Assembly: GCA_020635235.1 (NCBI GenBank)
Contig: JACKAF010000001.1
Span: 62,001 to 126,000, forward strand
Reading direction: 5' to 3'
Length of the DNA stretch: 64,000 bases
Origin: Pseudobdellovibrionaceae bacterium
GTDB lineage: Bacteria > Bdellovibrionota > FAC87 > UBA2466 > JACKAF01
The stretch's first letter is position 1, and each line of letters begins with the position of its first letter. Of this stretch, positions 36,180-44,702 are shown piece after piece. The translations under genes and the position numbers were made by a program. The notes under the pieces are model-generated. The model searched no databases, had not been told where the DNA came from, and worked only from the letters and a program-made list of their open reading frames with translations.

Positions 36180-36953
36180 ATGCCCAAGCTACTGTTAGTG
36201 TTTATTTTGCTACTTGCCGGTTCCGTGGCGAATGCCAGCACGGTAGTGCTCGTTACTTCCAGCCAGAAAATGGTCGCGATCAGTAATGGGGACGATCGCA
36301 GTTGGGCGGTGAACGAAGATTTCTGTATCATTCAAGATGAACAGGAAATCGCTTGCGGCAAAGTTGTTAAAACTAAGGATCGCGCCGCCTTCGGTCGCAT
36401 CGACACCCGCACCAGCCAAATTAAGAAGGGCGCTACCGTCGAGTACAGAGAGACCGCCACTGCAAAAGAAGAGCAACGCTTCTTTATCCGGACAGAGGCA
36501 AATCCTCATGAGTGGTTCAATCTGGCGGATTTGACGATTTCCTCACATTGGCAGGGAATTGGCCTGAATATACAGCAGTCCATTCTTCCAAATTTCTCGA
36601 TGAGCATCATGCCTACGGTGATTTTTCGGCAGCAAACCTCCTTGGGGCAAATTGACGGCTTTGCGATTTACTTGGGTATTAATTACTACGGTAGTTATCT
36701 CTATAGTGGATTCTGGGCACAGATGGGGGCAGGACTCAGTCTCTACCGAGGTTATGTAGGTGCCAACACGGAAAGAAAAACCAGTCCCATCGCACATACC
36801 ACGCTTGGTTGGCGCTGGAGATTCGGAAGTGGCTTTAACTTTGCCTTGGCGGGCGGGGTCCAGTGGTTTCTTTTCAACCGGCTAGACAACTTTGACTTAG
36901 GATTTTCGGGGGTTCTCCCCATCGTCATCGCCGACGTCGGCTGGGTCTTCTAA
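36180..36953 (+). CDS. Exported outer-membrane barrel-like protein (paralogue 1)
   Basis: 257 residues with a signal peptide (LLVFILLLAGSVANAS). The first half is a small domain with SWAVNEDFCIIQDEQEIACG, the second half alternates hydrophobic and polar residues and ends in Phe (VIADVGWVF), the usual beta-barrel assembly signal. It has the same two-part design and Trp/Cys/IACG pattern as the next gene, so the pair arose by duplication. Function unknown. Confidence 0.7.
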   Translation: MPKLLLVFILLLAGSVANASTVVLVTSSQKMVAISNGDDRSWAVNEDFCIIQDEQEIACGKVVKTKDRAAFGRIDTRTSQIKKGATVEYRETATAKEEQRFFIRTEANPHEWFNLADLTISSHWQGIGLNIQQSILPNFSMSIMPTVIFRQQTSLGQIDGFAIYLGINYYGSYLYSGFWAQMGAGLSLYRGYVGANTERKTSPIAHTTLGWRWRFGSGFNFALAGGVQWFLFNRLDNFDLGFSGVLPIVIADVGWVF

Positions 36954-37003
36954 GCTCATCTTTTTATTCAAAACTTTCGATAAGTAAGCAGAGACTCTAA
37001 ACC

Positions 37004-37876
37004 GTGCGTCCGCTTGCATTCATTTTGCTTATTTTTTGCACCGCCTCGGCGATGGCGGCGCGCGTTATCGAAATCGGGCCCGACTACGAATGGCTATACG
37101 TGTCACATGACGGGGAAAAGCGTTGGGCACGGGGGCAAAACGCCTGCGTAGGTCCAGAGGCAAACCCTATCGCGTGCGGCCGCATCGTGGACGTGCTTGC
37201 GCACTACGCCAAACTTGAAATCGACACGCACGTTTCGCAGCCCGCGACGCCCCAAATCAACGAGGGGAAGGAAGGGACCTTCATAAGCGTTCGCTTCCGA
37301 CGGGTTCCTATTCGTGTGGGGGCATTCGTGAAAGAAAAGAACTGGAAACGCGCTCCAGCCTCCGCGCCCGACGAGCCCATCCAGAGCGTGGCTGAAGCCA
37401 AACCCGATCTCAACCACTACGAACTTCTGAGGGACGACATCTACCCGCTTAACGCAGCAACCATTGGGCTCAATTTGGTTTTCCCAGTATTTCATTTTCA
37501 GCAAGCGCTTACCCAACACTTTGCCTTCGGTTTGGGAGTTACTCACATGACGCTACCAACAGAAGCGGGACAGTTCATCGGGCCTGGGGCGATGTTCACC
37601 TTTAATTGGTATTCCGCGGCACCTTTTACGGGTTGGTATGTAGAGCTTGGAGTCGCGGCCTATGATCTTCGCGCCCAGCAGGCTTCGATCTCGGAGGCAA
37701 TCGTCGGCCTTTCAGGAATGCTCTACTTCGGCCACAGATGGCGCTGGAGTTGGGGTCTTAACTTCGGAATTGGTGTCGGAGCACAAGGCTTCTACACGAC
37801 CCCACAAAGTTTGGCGTCGCTCACCATCCCGACCGTACTCCCTTCCTTCTTAATGGATATCGGGCTTAGTTTTTAG
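37004..37876 (+). CDS. Exported outer-membrane barrel-like protein (paralogue 2)
   Basis: 290 residues from GTG 37004, signal peptide LAFILLIFCTASAMAA. The N-terminal domain has RWARGQNACVGPEANPIACG, aligning with the previous protein's Trp, Cys and Ile-Ala-Cys-Gly, so the two Cys probably form a disulfide. The C-terminal half looks like a small barrel and ends FLMDIGLSF. It follows paralogue 1 by 50 bases and its stop abuts the stop of the convergent gene. Function unknown. Confidence 0.7.
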   Translation: MRPLAFILLIFCTASAMAARVIEIGPDYEWLYVSHDGEKRWARGQNACVGPEANPIACGRIVDVLAHYAKLEIDTHVSQPATPQINEGKEGTFISVRFRRVPIRVGAFVKEKNWKRAPASAPDEPIQSVAEAKPDLNHYELLRDDIYPLNAATIGLNLVFPVFHFQQALTQHFAFGLGVTHMTLPTEAGQFIGPGAMFTFNWYSAAPFTGWYVELGVAAYDLRAQQASISEAIVGLSGMLYFGHRWRWSWGLNFGIGVGAQGFYTTPQSLASLTIPTVLPSFLMDIGLSF

Positions 37877-38722
37877 CTATTCTTTGGCCTTCAGATCTGG
37901 AAAATCTTGGTAGTCAGCAGCGTCTAACGGTGCTCCCGCTCGGCCAATCGGGTAGTCGTCGGCTTCTTCCAAACCGATTCGCTTACCAAAACGAGTAACG
38001 CGATCCTTGATTCTACCAAGCAAGAGCTCAACGTTTTCTTCATCACTAAGCTTCGGATCTTCGGATCCCAAGTCGCGTTTGAAGTTTGTATTTTTGGCGA
38101 AGTTAGTGAGCGCCACTTTCAGCAGCGGAATTTGTAGAAAATTAGGTTTGAAAATGGGTGCCGCACCTGTTCTAGGAGGCTGCGGACTAGGACTGTTCGA
38201 AGCTTGCGGCAATTCTTGCGGACTGGCCTTTGCTTCGCGGCTTTTCTCTGTTTTATCGGAACGCTCAGCTCCTTCTTGTTTTTTTTCGTCCAGCAGTTTC
38301 TCTAGTGAGTTTCCCAAGTTCTGCTTCGCATTGGCGCTTACCAACTCGATCGCAAGAATGGTTGCCTGACGCATGTCTTTTTCGAGAGCCAAAATCTCTT
38401 CTTTAATCTTGCCGTCTTTTTCTTTTTTAGCTTTTTCAGACCAATCGTAAAAATCAGGGTAATCTTTGGCGACCTGTTCAAACGGCCTAAAGTTGTCTTT
38501 AAGAAAAGCTAGATCTTCTTTTTTGAGAAGCTCTGATTTGCCCGCTACATAGTCTGCAGAAGACGCCACATCTGGGTCGCAGCTCGTCCCACTACCGTTC
38601 GCACAAGCATCTGCAAGGGCGGCTCTCAGTGCTCGCTCCGAATGGGATGCCTGTTCCGCCGCTACTATGTAGTACGACGAAACCAAAATTAGAAGAACTG
38701 CAAACCTTCTGTATACGTTCAT
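37877..38722 (-). CDS. Exported protein of unknown function, sigma-54 controlled
   Basis: About 281 residues from the ATG at 38722 (MNVYRRFAVLLILVSSYYIV is the signal peptide); a longer frame starts before the promoter and is rejected. Mature protein is highly charged, with a probable coiled coil (EKAKKEKDGKIKEEILALEK) and a low-complexity linker rich in Lys, Ser and Pro. One likely disulfide: CANGSGTSCDPD. A sigma-54 site lies 38 bases upstream. No family recognised. Confidence 0.7.
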   Translation of the reverse strand: MNVYRRFAVLLILVSSYYIVAAEQASHSERALRAALADACANGSGTSCDPDVASSADYVAGKSELLKKEDLAFLKDNFRPFEQVAKDYPDFYDWSEKAKKEKDGKIKEEILALEKDMRQATILAIELVSANAKQNLGNSLEKLLDEKKQEGAERSDKTEKSREAKASPQELPQASNSPSPQPPRTGAAPIFKPNFLQIPLLKVALTNFAKNTNFKRDLGSEDPKLSDEENVELLLGRIKDRVTRFGKRIGLEEADDYPIGRAGAPLDAADYQDFPDLKAKE

Positions 38723-38759
38723 GGCTACTCCAATCACAAGTCGGCCTTGATTTCTGAGG

Positions 38760-38776
38760 TGCAAACTAAGAGCCAA
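38760..38776 (-). promoter_or_regulatory. Sigma-54 (-24/-12) promoter
   Basis: On the minus strand the sequence is TTGGCTCTTAGTTTGCA: GG, ten bases, GC with TTTGCA at -12, an excellent consensus match. It drives the exported-protein gene starting at 38722. Confidence 0.75.
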
Positions 38777-38837
38777 ATTGTCGAGGGTAAAAATGGGCGG
38801 AATACTAGAGGTAAACGTCTAGGCGGCGAAGCTCCAG

Positions 38838-39227
38838 CTACTTTTTGGTGGCTTCGACGTAGCGTAGGCGGACTTCGGTAAGTAGGCTAGTGACAAGCTC
38901 CGCTTCCTCGTTGCTCAGATTTCCACGGGTCTTGTCTACAAGCATCGCCAAAATGTCGATATTTTGTTTGGCGAGATTTACATCCTTGTGAGTCTTTTTT
39001 GTAATCGGGTCGGGTGAGAGGCCCAGATTAATCAATGCACCGGTCGCGAGCGAAAATACAAACGTCGAAAAGTCTACCTCTCCGGGGTGGGAGGGCGACG
39101 AGTCAGATTTGCCCGAATCTTTCATCACAAATCCATCGCCTTCCGACTCTTTGGTCTCCGCTTTGGAGTCCTTGGCGGAAAATCGGCGATCAATAACCTT
39201 GATTTCCTCGTCCTTTGAATTCATCAA
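38838..39227 (-). CDS. DUF1844 protein
   Basis: 129 residues. The C-terminal 85 form a DUF1844 domain: FSTFVFSLATGALINLGLSPDP and NLAKQNIDILAMLVDKTRGN. The N-terminus is charged and disordered. DUF1844 is a small helical family of unknown role, widespread in Bdellovibrio-type and myxobacterial genomes. Its start overlaps the previous stop (ATGATGA), so it is translated with the membrane protein upstream. Confidence 0.82.
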   Translation of the reverse strand: MMNSKDEEIKVIDRRFSAKDSKAETKESEGDGFVMKDSGKSDSSPSHPGEVDFSTFVFSLATGALINLGLSPDPITKKTHKDVNLAKQNIDILAMLVDKTRGNLSNEEAELVTSLLTEVRLRYVEATKK

Positions 39228-39907
39228 ACTTTTCCTTCGGCAACGTCGGCCTTAACCTCAGGGGCGGATGCAGGCTTGGGGGCCTCTTTTTTGGGTTCCG
39301 CCGGCTTCTTCGAGGCCGCTTTTGCTTTTGCCTGAGCGATAAGATTCTTCAACTTGTCTTTTCGTACCACCAGTTCGGAGTAATCAAGCGAACTGACTGA
39401 AGGCGCATCCTGATCTACGGGCGCTAGCTTATTCAAACCAGTAACCTTAGTGGGTTTGGAAGCTAGAAGTTTTCTAAACGCTCCAATGTAAAAAGTTTTG
39501 TGCAAACAAAGTTCATCGGTCGTTCTCAAACTGACCGTTATGAGAGCTTCGCGGGACTTGATAGAGCCATCAGAAAGAAATTCTTTAAACTCGTCCGGGA
39601 GGATGACCGGCTGCCAAAACGGACCCTTGGCAGGCGGATCCATTGTCACTGTGAACCGCATTTCTTTCTTAACTGCGCTCGGGGAGAGAACGTTGACCGT
39701 CAAGCGGTACGCCTCAATGGCGTAAACGGCGGGATCCCAACTGAACCAGTAAGCCAACTGGCCATTGTCTCCGGTTCCCGAAACCCCAAATTTCGGCCGC
39801 GCCGCGCGGGCCCGTACACTCAAGACCCCAAGTACCAGAGCATAAAACCCAACCAGCACGGTCGCCGTGCCTACTACCGCCCCAAAAAGGGTCAACAAGA
39901 CTGACAT
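39224..39907 (-). CDS. Single-span membrane protein of unknown function
   Basis: 227 residues. One N-terminal helix (LFGAVVGTATVLVGFYALVLG), a beta-rich middle domain (RFTVTMDPPAKGPFW) and a Lys/Ala/Pro tail (AKAKAASKKPAEPKKEAPKP) that is probably disordered. It is coupled to the DUF1844 protein by a four-base overlap. No family recognised. Confidence 0.65.
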   Translation of the reverse strand: MSVLLTLFGAVVGTATVLVGFYALVLGVLSVRARAARPKFGVSGTGDNGQLAYWFSWDPAVYAIEAYRLTVNVLSPSAVKKEMRFTVTMDPPAKGPFWQPVILPDEFKEFLSDGSIKSREALITVSLRTTDELCLHKTFYIGAFRKLLASKPTKVTGLNKLAPVDQDAPSVSSLDYSELVVRKDKLKNLIAQAKAKAASKKPAEPKKEAPKPASAPEVKADVAEGKV

Positions 39908-40045
39908 TTTTTAGTCTCCACGCCTCAGTAAAAACGGGCTTCTTTTTACCATATTCCCACCCCACCGCAAATTTCCTTTCGGTATCTCAAAGCTTTACCC
40001 TGGCGCGCCATGAAAGGCCTTTGGGGCTGAGCTAAACTAGTTTGG

Positions 40046-40714
40046 ATGAACACATGGAAAGCTCTCGTTTTGGGTCTCTGCAGCGCGTTTTTTTCCCTTC
40101 AACTATGGGGTTTCACCACCGAAACCACGGCCATCATGGACTCGCCGCTCAACTTCGGCCTAGATATCCAATATTCAGCAATCGACTATAGAAATTATGC
40201 GTTTACTGACACTGACACGAATACTCAGCTCGGCCACGCGGTACACATCGCCTTTGAGTGGCTCCCCCTAAAAACTATCGGAAAGCTGGGAATAGGACTT
40301 GGAACCGCCGGGGTTTTTGGGTTGAGCAATGTAGAGCTTAGCGGGAACCGGTACGCGTCCCTCAATGTCATCCCGCTTGAGGGGTTTCTGAGCTATAGGG
40401 CCGAGTACGTTCACCAGCAGGTCGTGGTCCCCTATATTAAGGTAGGCGCGAGTGTGGTGTGGGCGAGGCAAACATCAGAAACAGGTGCGGCCGTACCAGG
40501 AACACGCACCTACTATGGACGCGATCTTTCGCTGGGACTAGAATTTTGCCTGAGTCGAATCGACCCGGAAGCCAGCCGAAAGTTGGACCGCAGCGTGGGA
40601 ATCAACTCGACTTATCTTGTGGTGGAGTACACCCAAAGCCGATCCGTCGGTCCCTCGGGATCCCCAAACCTCTCGCACGATGCCTACCGGGCCGGTCTGC
40701 GTTTCGAATTGTAG
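40046..40714 (+). CDS. Small outer-membrane beta-barrel-like protein
   Basis: 222 residues with a signal peptide (LVLGLCSAFFSLQLWGF). Alternating pattern throughout, ending YRAGLRFEL. It resembles the exported barrels at 36180 in style but does not share their N-terminal Cys domain. It sits just upstream of tRNA-Ser. Function unknown. Confidence 0.65.
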   Translation: MNTWKALVLGLCSAFFSLQLWGFTTETTAIMDSPLNFGLDIQYSAIDYRNYAFTDTDTNTQLGHAVHIAFEWLPLKTIGKLGIGLGTAGVFGLSNVELSGNRYASLNVIPLEGFLSYRAEYVHQQVVVPYIKVGASVVWARQTSETGAAVPGTRTYYGRDLSLGLEFCLSRIDPEASRKLDRSVGINSTYLVVEYTQSRSVGPSGSPNLSHDAYRAGLRFEL

Positions 40715-40749
40715 TTTCGGGCGCCAAGAGTTATTTTGAGTGGCCTTTT

Positions 40750-40836
40750 GGAGAGGTGGCTGAGTGGTTGAAAGCGGCGGTCTTGAAAACCGTTGTCCCC
40801 GCAAGGGGACCGGGGGTTCGAATCCCTCCCTCTCCG
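40750..40836 (+). tRNA. tRNA-Ser (anticodon UGA)
   Basis: 87 bases fold as a class II tRNA: acceptor GGAGAGG with CCTCTCC plus discriminator G, D-arm GCTGAGTGG, anticodon loop CTTGAAA (TGA at 40784-40786), a long variable stem GTCCCC-GCAA-GGGGAC and T-loop TTCGAAT. CCA is not encoded. UGA reads UCA and other UCN codons. Confidence 0.97.
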
Positions 40837-40867
40837 GTGTTTAAGGTGATTCGTTCTCTTTTAAGAA

Positions 40868-41578
40868 ATGGAAATTCAAGAAGCGACAATCCCTACCCCG
40901 AACGGCGAGCTCAAATACCGCCTCACTCAAGGCCAGTCCCATCAAACCCTGATCTTTATGCATGGCCTGCCTGGACCTAGCCTCCACATCCGAGCGGTCG
41001 TAGATCGCCTGGTGGAGCGCCTAGGCTGGAACGGCTTGAGTTTTCATTACCGCGGTTGCTGGGGCTCCACGGGGGAGTATGCGCTGACGAAACAGCACGA
41101 AGACTACGTGGCGGTTTGTGGATGGCTAAAAGAGGTGAGAAAAATTCCCGCCCCCGCGCAAATGACTTTGGGCTATAGCATGGGCGGATACAATCTATTA
41201 AGAGCTCTCTCCGAAGGGCGTGTTGCCGGAAAAGCGATTGCTCTCGCCCCACTCACGCGCATTGAAGGCTGTGGTATTGACGACGCTTTTTTTGAAGAAG
41301 CCAGCGGACTGCTGGAGATGCCCCCTGTAAAACTCAAGTCCCAATATGCTTTATTGCCGGCCATCGATTTTGCGAAGGTGGATAAGGAGATATCTCCGCT
41401 ACTCAGCATTCTTACCGCCGCAGAGGATGAATTATTTTCCGAAGATTATTACCAACAGCAGTTTCATGAAAAAGCGCGCTCCAAGTGGACGTCGGTCCCT
41501 CGCGCAAATCACCTCTTTGAGGGCGTCGAAAAGGAACTAGAGGAGGGCCTTTTTCGACTCCTGTCCACAACCAACTGA
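40868..41578 (+). CDS. Alpha/beta hydrolase (esterase-like)
   Basis: 236 residues. HGLPGPSLH marks the oxyanion strand, nucleophile Ser104 lies in LGYSMGGYNL, Asp in LTAAEDELF and His in RANHLFEG complete the triad. It belongs to the short cytoplasmic alpha/beta hydrolases close to KANL3/Tex30-type proteins; substrate unknown. No signal peptide. It starts 32 bases after the tRNA. Confidence 0.8.
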   Translation: MEIQEATIPTPNGELKYRLTQGQSHQTLIFMHGLPGPSLHIRAVVDRLVERLGWNGLSFHYRGCWGSTGEYALTKQHEDYVAVCGWLKEVRKIPAPAQMTLGYSMGGYNLLRALSEGRVAGKAIALAPLTRIEGCGIDDAFFEEASGLLEMPPVKLKSQYALLPAIDFAKVDKEISPLLSILTAAEDELFSEDYYQQQFHEKARSKWTSVPRANHLFEGVEKELEEGLFRLLSTTN

Positions 41579-41693
41579 CTGTGTTACCGCCCACACCCCT
41601 CCGCACTAAAGAACATCAGGTTGCATAGCGGACACGAGCAAAAATTGCGGTACAATAATAAAGTTAACTGGCCGACGCTTAAGGCCCCCGATC

Positions 41694-42476
41694 TTGATAA
41701 AGAAGGACGGCGTGCCCTCTATTACTTGGCACATTCAGGTATACAAGGACGAAGAGTACTTGCCTGAGTGCCTTTCAGCTCTGCGCCGTTCGTACCCAGA
41801 CTCACGTATCTTTCTCATCTCGGACGGAGATCCAAACCCAAAAATAGAACAAATTGCGAATCAGTTTGGAAGTGAGTGCTTCTACGGGGAACGCCTCTTT
41901 GGCATCGAGCACGGCGGCGAAATTCTTCATCGATTACTTGATTACTATCTAAATCGACCCTCAGATTACCTTATAAAGATAGACGGAGACACGCTCGTAA
42001 ATCGACGCATCCTTTACCTACCAATTACCAAAAGGCCGCTACTGATGGGGACTCGCCAAGTAGCGGGAGACGGAGAAGAGGATCTGGTGTCGGTCCAGGG
42101 GGGGTGTATCATCCTCAATCACGCCGCGGCTTCTCTCATGCACGAGTCCAAATTGTTTCTCGATCCTCGGCTCAAACCGCCGGATATTGCTTGGGCACGT
42201 AAGGGGACACATCAGGAAGAAAGAGCAATGCTTGGCCTAACCAGCCACGACTGGACTATTGGCTGGGTTTGCAAGGAACTAAATATCGAGATCTGGGATC
42301 ACCCTGAGATTGCCTCTTATTGGAAAGAGAAAGCTTTCTATTCTCTAAGCGACGTGGCAAGGAACTACCGAATGCTGATAAGGCGTTTTTGGCCCGCGGT
42401 AACCCATCCAAACAAAATCGCTGCTCCCGTAGACTCCAGTCAAGAGGGAGCCGAAAGGCAACAAAAGTCAGGCTAA
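41694..42476 (+). CDS. Glycosyltransferase-like protein
   Basis: 260 residues. ITWHIQVYKDEEYLPECLSAL and IFLISDGDPN are typical of GT-A (family 2) enzymes; YLIKIDGDTLVNRR supplies the Asp-x-Asp metal motif. It is soluble. The start TTG 41694 has AAGG nine bases upstream; GTG 41712 is possible. Its stop shares four bases with the convergent glycosyltransferase gene. The acceptor is unknown. Confidence 0.72.
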   Translation: MIKKDGVPSITWHIQVYKDEEYLPECLSALRRSYPDSRIFLISDGDPNPKIEQIANQFGSECFYGERLFGIEHGGEILHRLLDYYLNRPSDYLIKIDGDTLVNRRILYLPITKRPLLMGTRQVAGDGEEDLVSVQGGCIILNHAAASLMHESKLFLDPRLKPPDIAWARKGTHQEERAMLGLTSHDWTIGWVCKELNIEIWDHPEIASYWKEKAFYSLSDVARNYRMLIRRFWPAVTHPNKIAAPVDSSQEGAERQQKSG

Positions 42477-43312
42477 GCCGTCTGAAATTGCGAACCTTCT
42501 TCAAGGCTATTAATTCGAACAAAATCGCCGTTTACGTATTTTTCCAGCTCACGTTTCCCAATTAACCCTGAGTTTGCAACGAGCTTCCCTTTTCTAACAT
42601 TGTGAACCGATAGCAAGTGGTTTGCCGCGTTCATTTCTTCCCAATCTAATGATTGGTGATCTATCGAACTAGGTCGAGGGTTCGGTATGCATCTATTGAA
42701 ACGACACTCGAAAGGTCCGCGCCACCGTAGCGTATTCCAAAAATGCAGTAATCGAGAAATTCTTTGGGGCACTATCTTCGCCTTGTACTTGGTAGCAACT
42801 CTGCGCACAAAATCGTGATCCTGGTAGCCGTAGGGTTGAAATTGCTCGTCGTATCCCCCGACGCCGTAGAAGTGCGCTCTAAGGGTGGAGATGCGGCCTG
42901 TTGAGCCATCACCGGGACCGGCCTGCTGATGATAAACGATGGGCCCCTTGTACGAAGCAAACGTCTCAAGCACATGCCTGCCTCCGCGTCGGCCTGTAAA
43001 ATTGTCGCCATCCAGGTTGGTGAGGATGTCGCCGCTTCCAAGCACGGCAGCGGTGTTCTTTGCGAACGACGTGTCGTATGGATCGAGTGCGGGCGCACGG
43101 TACAGACTCAAAAAGCCGCTTTCCAAGTGTCGGGAAAAGTTTTTTATTATCCAATCTACCGTTCCGTCCGTACTCGCAAAATCCACCAAAACAAAATTCA
43201 CGGTTCCCCGATCGGCGAAGTTATCGGTCAGATTCTGCGGAAGGGTTTTGGATAATTGCCAAAAGCGATTCCTGATATGTATGCAGAAGGTTAAAGTAAG
43301 CTTGGATTTCAC
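42473..43312 (-). CDS. Glycosyltransferase, GT2/GT27-like
   Basis: 279 residues from GTG 43312. TFCIHIRNRFWQLSKTLPQN starts the GT-A fold, VLVDFASTDGTVDWI is the nucleotide region, ILTNLDGDNFTG the metal motif, and PYGYQDHDFVRRV the catalytic-base loop of polypeptide- and chondroitin-type transferases. It is convergent with another glycosyltransferase, an unusual arrangement suggesting one locus for a surface glycan. No export gene is adjacent. Confidence 0.75.
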   Translation of the reverse strand: MKSKLTLTFCIHIRNRFWQLSKTLPQNLTDNFADRGTVNFVLVDFASTDGTVDWIIKNFSRHLESGFLSLYRAPALDPYDTSFAKNTAAVLGSGDILTNLDGDNFTGRRGGRHVLETFASYKGPIVYHQQAGPGDGSTGRISTLRAHFYGVGGYDEQFQPYGYQDHDFVRRVATKYKAKIVPQRISRLLHFWNTLRWRGPFECRFNRCIPNPRPSSIDHQSLDWEEMNAANHLLSVHNVRKGKLVANSGLIGKRELEKYVNGDFVRINSLEEGSQFQTA

Positions 43313-43436
43313 TCAGATCAAATTGTAGCAAACAAGGTTCCTTTTGACACCAGGGACAGGAAAAAAGCACACATTGACAAGCCTCTACGCATCGCGCTGC
43401 GTGCCTAGCTCCTTGGATCTCATCTTGCAGTTGCAT
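43221..43436 (-). CDS. Possible small Cys-rich protein (doubtful)
   Basis: A 71-codon frame with six Cys in 20 residues (CVEACQCVLFSCPWCQKEPC). CPWC followed by FDLSEIQAYFNLL recalls the start of radical-SAM domains, but the spacing C-x4-C-x2-C is one residue off and the frame is only 71 codons. It overlaps the glycosyltransferase start by 92 bases and lies antisense to a sigma-54 promoter. No ribosome-binding site. It could be a remnant. Confidence 0.2.
   Translation of the reverse strand: MQLQDEIQGARHAARCVEACQCVLFSCPWCQKEPCLLQFDLSEIQAYFNLLHTYQESLLAIIQNPSAESDR
43413..43429 (+). promoter_or_regulatory. Sigma-54 (-24/-12) promoter
   Basis: TTGGATCTCATCTTGCA: GG at 43415-43416, ten bases, GC at 43427-43428, with a perfect CTTGCA at -12 but A where C is usual after the -24 GG. 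The predicted start is about 39 bases before ATG 43479. Confidence 0.55.
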
Positions 43437-43478
43437 TGGGAGGACTTATTCTAGTCCTGATTTTCCACGGATAGGAAC

Positions 43479-44702
43479 ATGGGACGGGGCCAAAATCCAA
43501 TCAAATACCTACTCCTTTTCGCCCTCGTACTGTGTTCGGGGCTACTTGCCGAAGATCTCCGCATTGACCAGATCGTTGCCGCCCACATGACCGTTAGCAA
43601 AATTCCCGGACTCGGTTTGGGGATCATTCACGGAAACAAGATTGTTTACTTGAAAGGCTACGGCAAAGAACACATTGCTTTGCGCCGAGATGTCGATCCG
43701 AGCGTCACAAGGTTTCGCTGGGCTTCTCTTTCTAAAACCGTGACGGGAATTCTTGCCGTCAAAGCGCATCTAAGAGGCTATCTCGACCTCGACGCAGACA
43801 TCCGCACGTACTACCCGCAATACGTCCTTCCCTCTACTTATATGAACCATGGTGTGGCCGTCGATATGCCCACCGGAACCCACGTGACACTCCGACAACT
43901 TTTGAGCCATAGCGCGGGAATGCAGCACTATTCAAATGGTAAAAGTTCACCCACCCCGCCCTACCAACTCACCAACAACGAGTTGGCCAACACCGGTATG
44001 GAATGGGCGCTCAAATACTGGGTATCTAATCCGCTGATATCATTTCCGGGAGACTCCTACCACTATTCCACTCCCAGTTTTAATTTGGCAGGGGTGGTAC
44101 TCGAAAAAGCCCTAGGCGAAAATTTTGCGAATCTCACGGAGCATTGGATAGCGAGTCCCTCAAAAATCACGACACTTCGCCCGGACACCTTGTGGAACAT
44201 GGCTCCTCACCGCGCCGAGGGTTATATCGCCGTCGGTACGAATTTTGTGCTCGACGCAGACAACGATGTTTCTTGGAAACTCGCGGGCGGCGGCTTCATT
44301 TCTACTACTGAAGATCTCAGCCGTTACGCCTTGGCCGTTATGGGAGAGGATTTTTTGACCCCCGCAGAAAAGGCCCTCCTCTGGACAAAAACCAAACTAA
44401 ACAACGGCAGCACCATTAGCTATGGCGTCGGCTGGAACGTCTACACGACAGCGGACGGGCACAAGAAAGTATCTCACAGTGGTTCGCAAGAAAAGGCACG
44501 AGCCAGATTGAATTTGTATCCGGAGGAAGGGTTGGGATTTGCGATCCTGACCAACGCTGGGCACGACGTAAATCTTTCGGCTCTGGCGAAACAATTGGAA
44601 GATACTGTCCGAGAGCGTCTCGCTAACGGAGAGGGTCCAATCATTGAAAAAGCCGAAGCTATTTCTTCTCTGGATATTCCTGAGTCTCTACCGAGAGGCT
44701 AA
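43479..44702 (+). CDS. Exported beta-lactamase-fold serine hydrolase (class C/esterase type)
   Basis: 407 residues with a signal peptide (KYLLLFALVLCSGLLAEDL). The catalytic Ser-x-x-Lys is Ser83-Lys86 (WASLSKTVTG), and the third motif is HSG in KVSHSGSQEKARARL. The second motif, normally Tyr-x-Asn, reads Tyr-Ser-Thr (HYSTPSFN), as in some esterases and D-aminopeptidases, so it is probably not a true beta-lactamase. It is driven by a sigma-54 site, and its last 44 bases overlap the convergent htrA-like gene. Confidence 0.87.
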   Translation: MGRGQNPIKYLLLFALVLCSGLLAEDLRIDQIVAAHMTVSKIPGLGLGIIHGNKIVYLKGYGKEHIALRRDVDPSVTRFRWASLSKTVTGILAVKAHLRGYLDLDADIRTYYPQYVLPSTYMNHGVAVDMPTGTHVTLRQLLSHSAGMQHYSNGKSSPTPPYQLTNNELANTGMEWALKYWVSNPLISFPGDSYHYSTPSFNLAGVVLEKALGENFANLTEHWIASPSKITTLRPDTLWNMAPHRAEGYIAVGTNFVLDADNDVSWKLAGGGFISTTEDLSRYALAVMGEDFLTPAEKALLWTKTKLNNGSTISYGVGWNVYTTADGHKKVSHSGSQEKARARLNLYPEEGLGFAILTNAGHDVNLSALAKQLEDTVRERLANGEGPIIEKAEAISSLDIPESLPRG

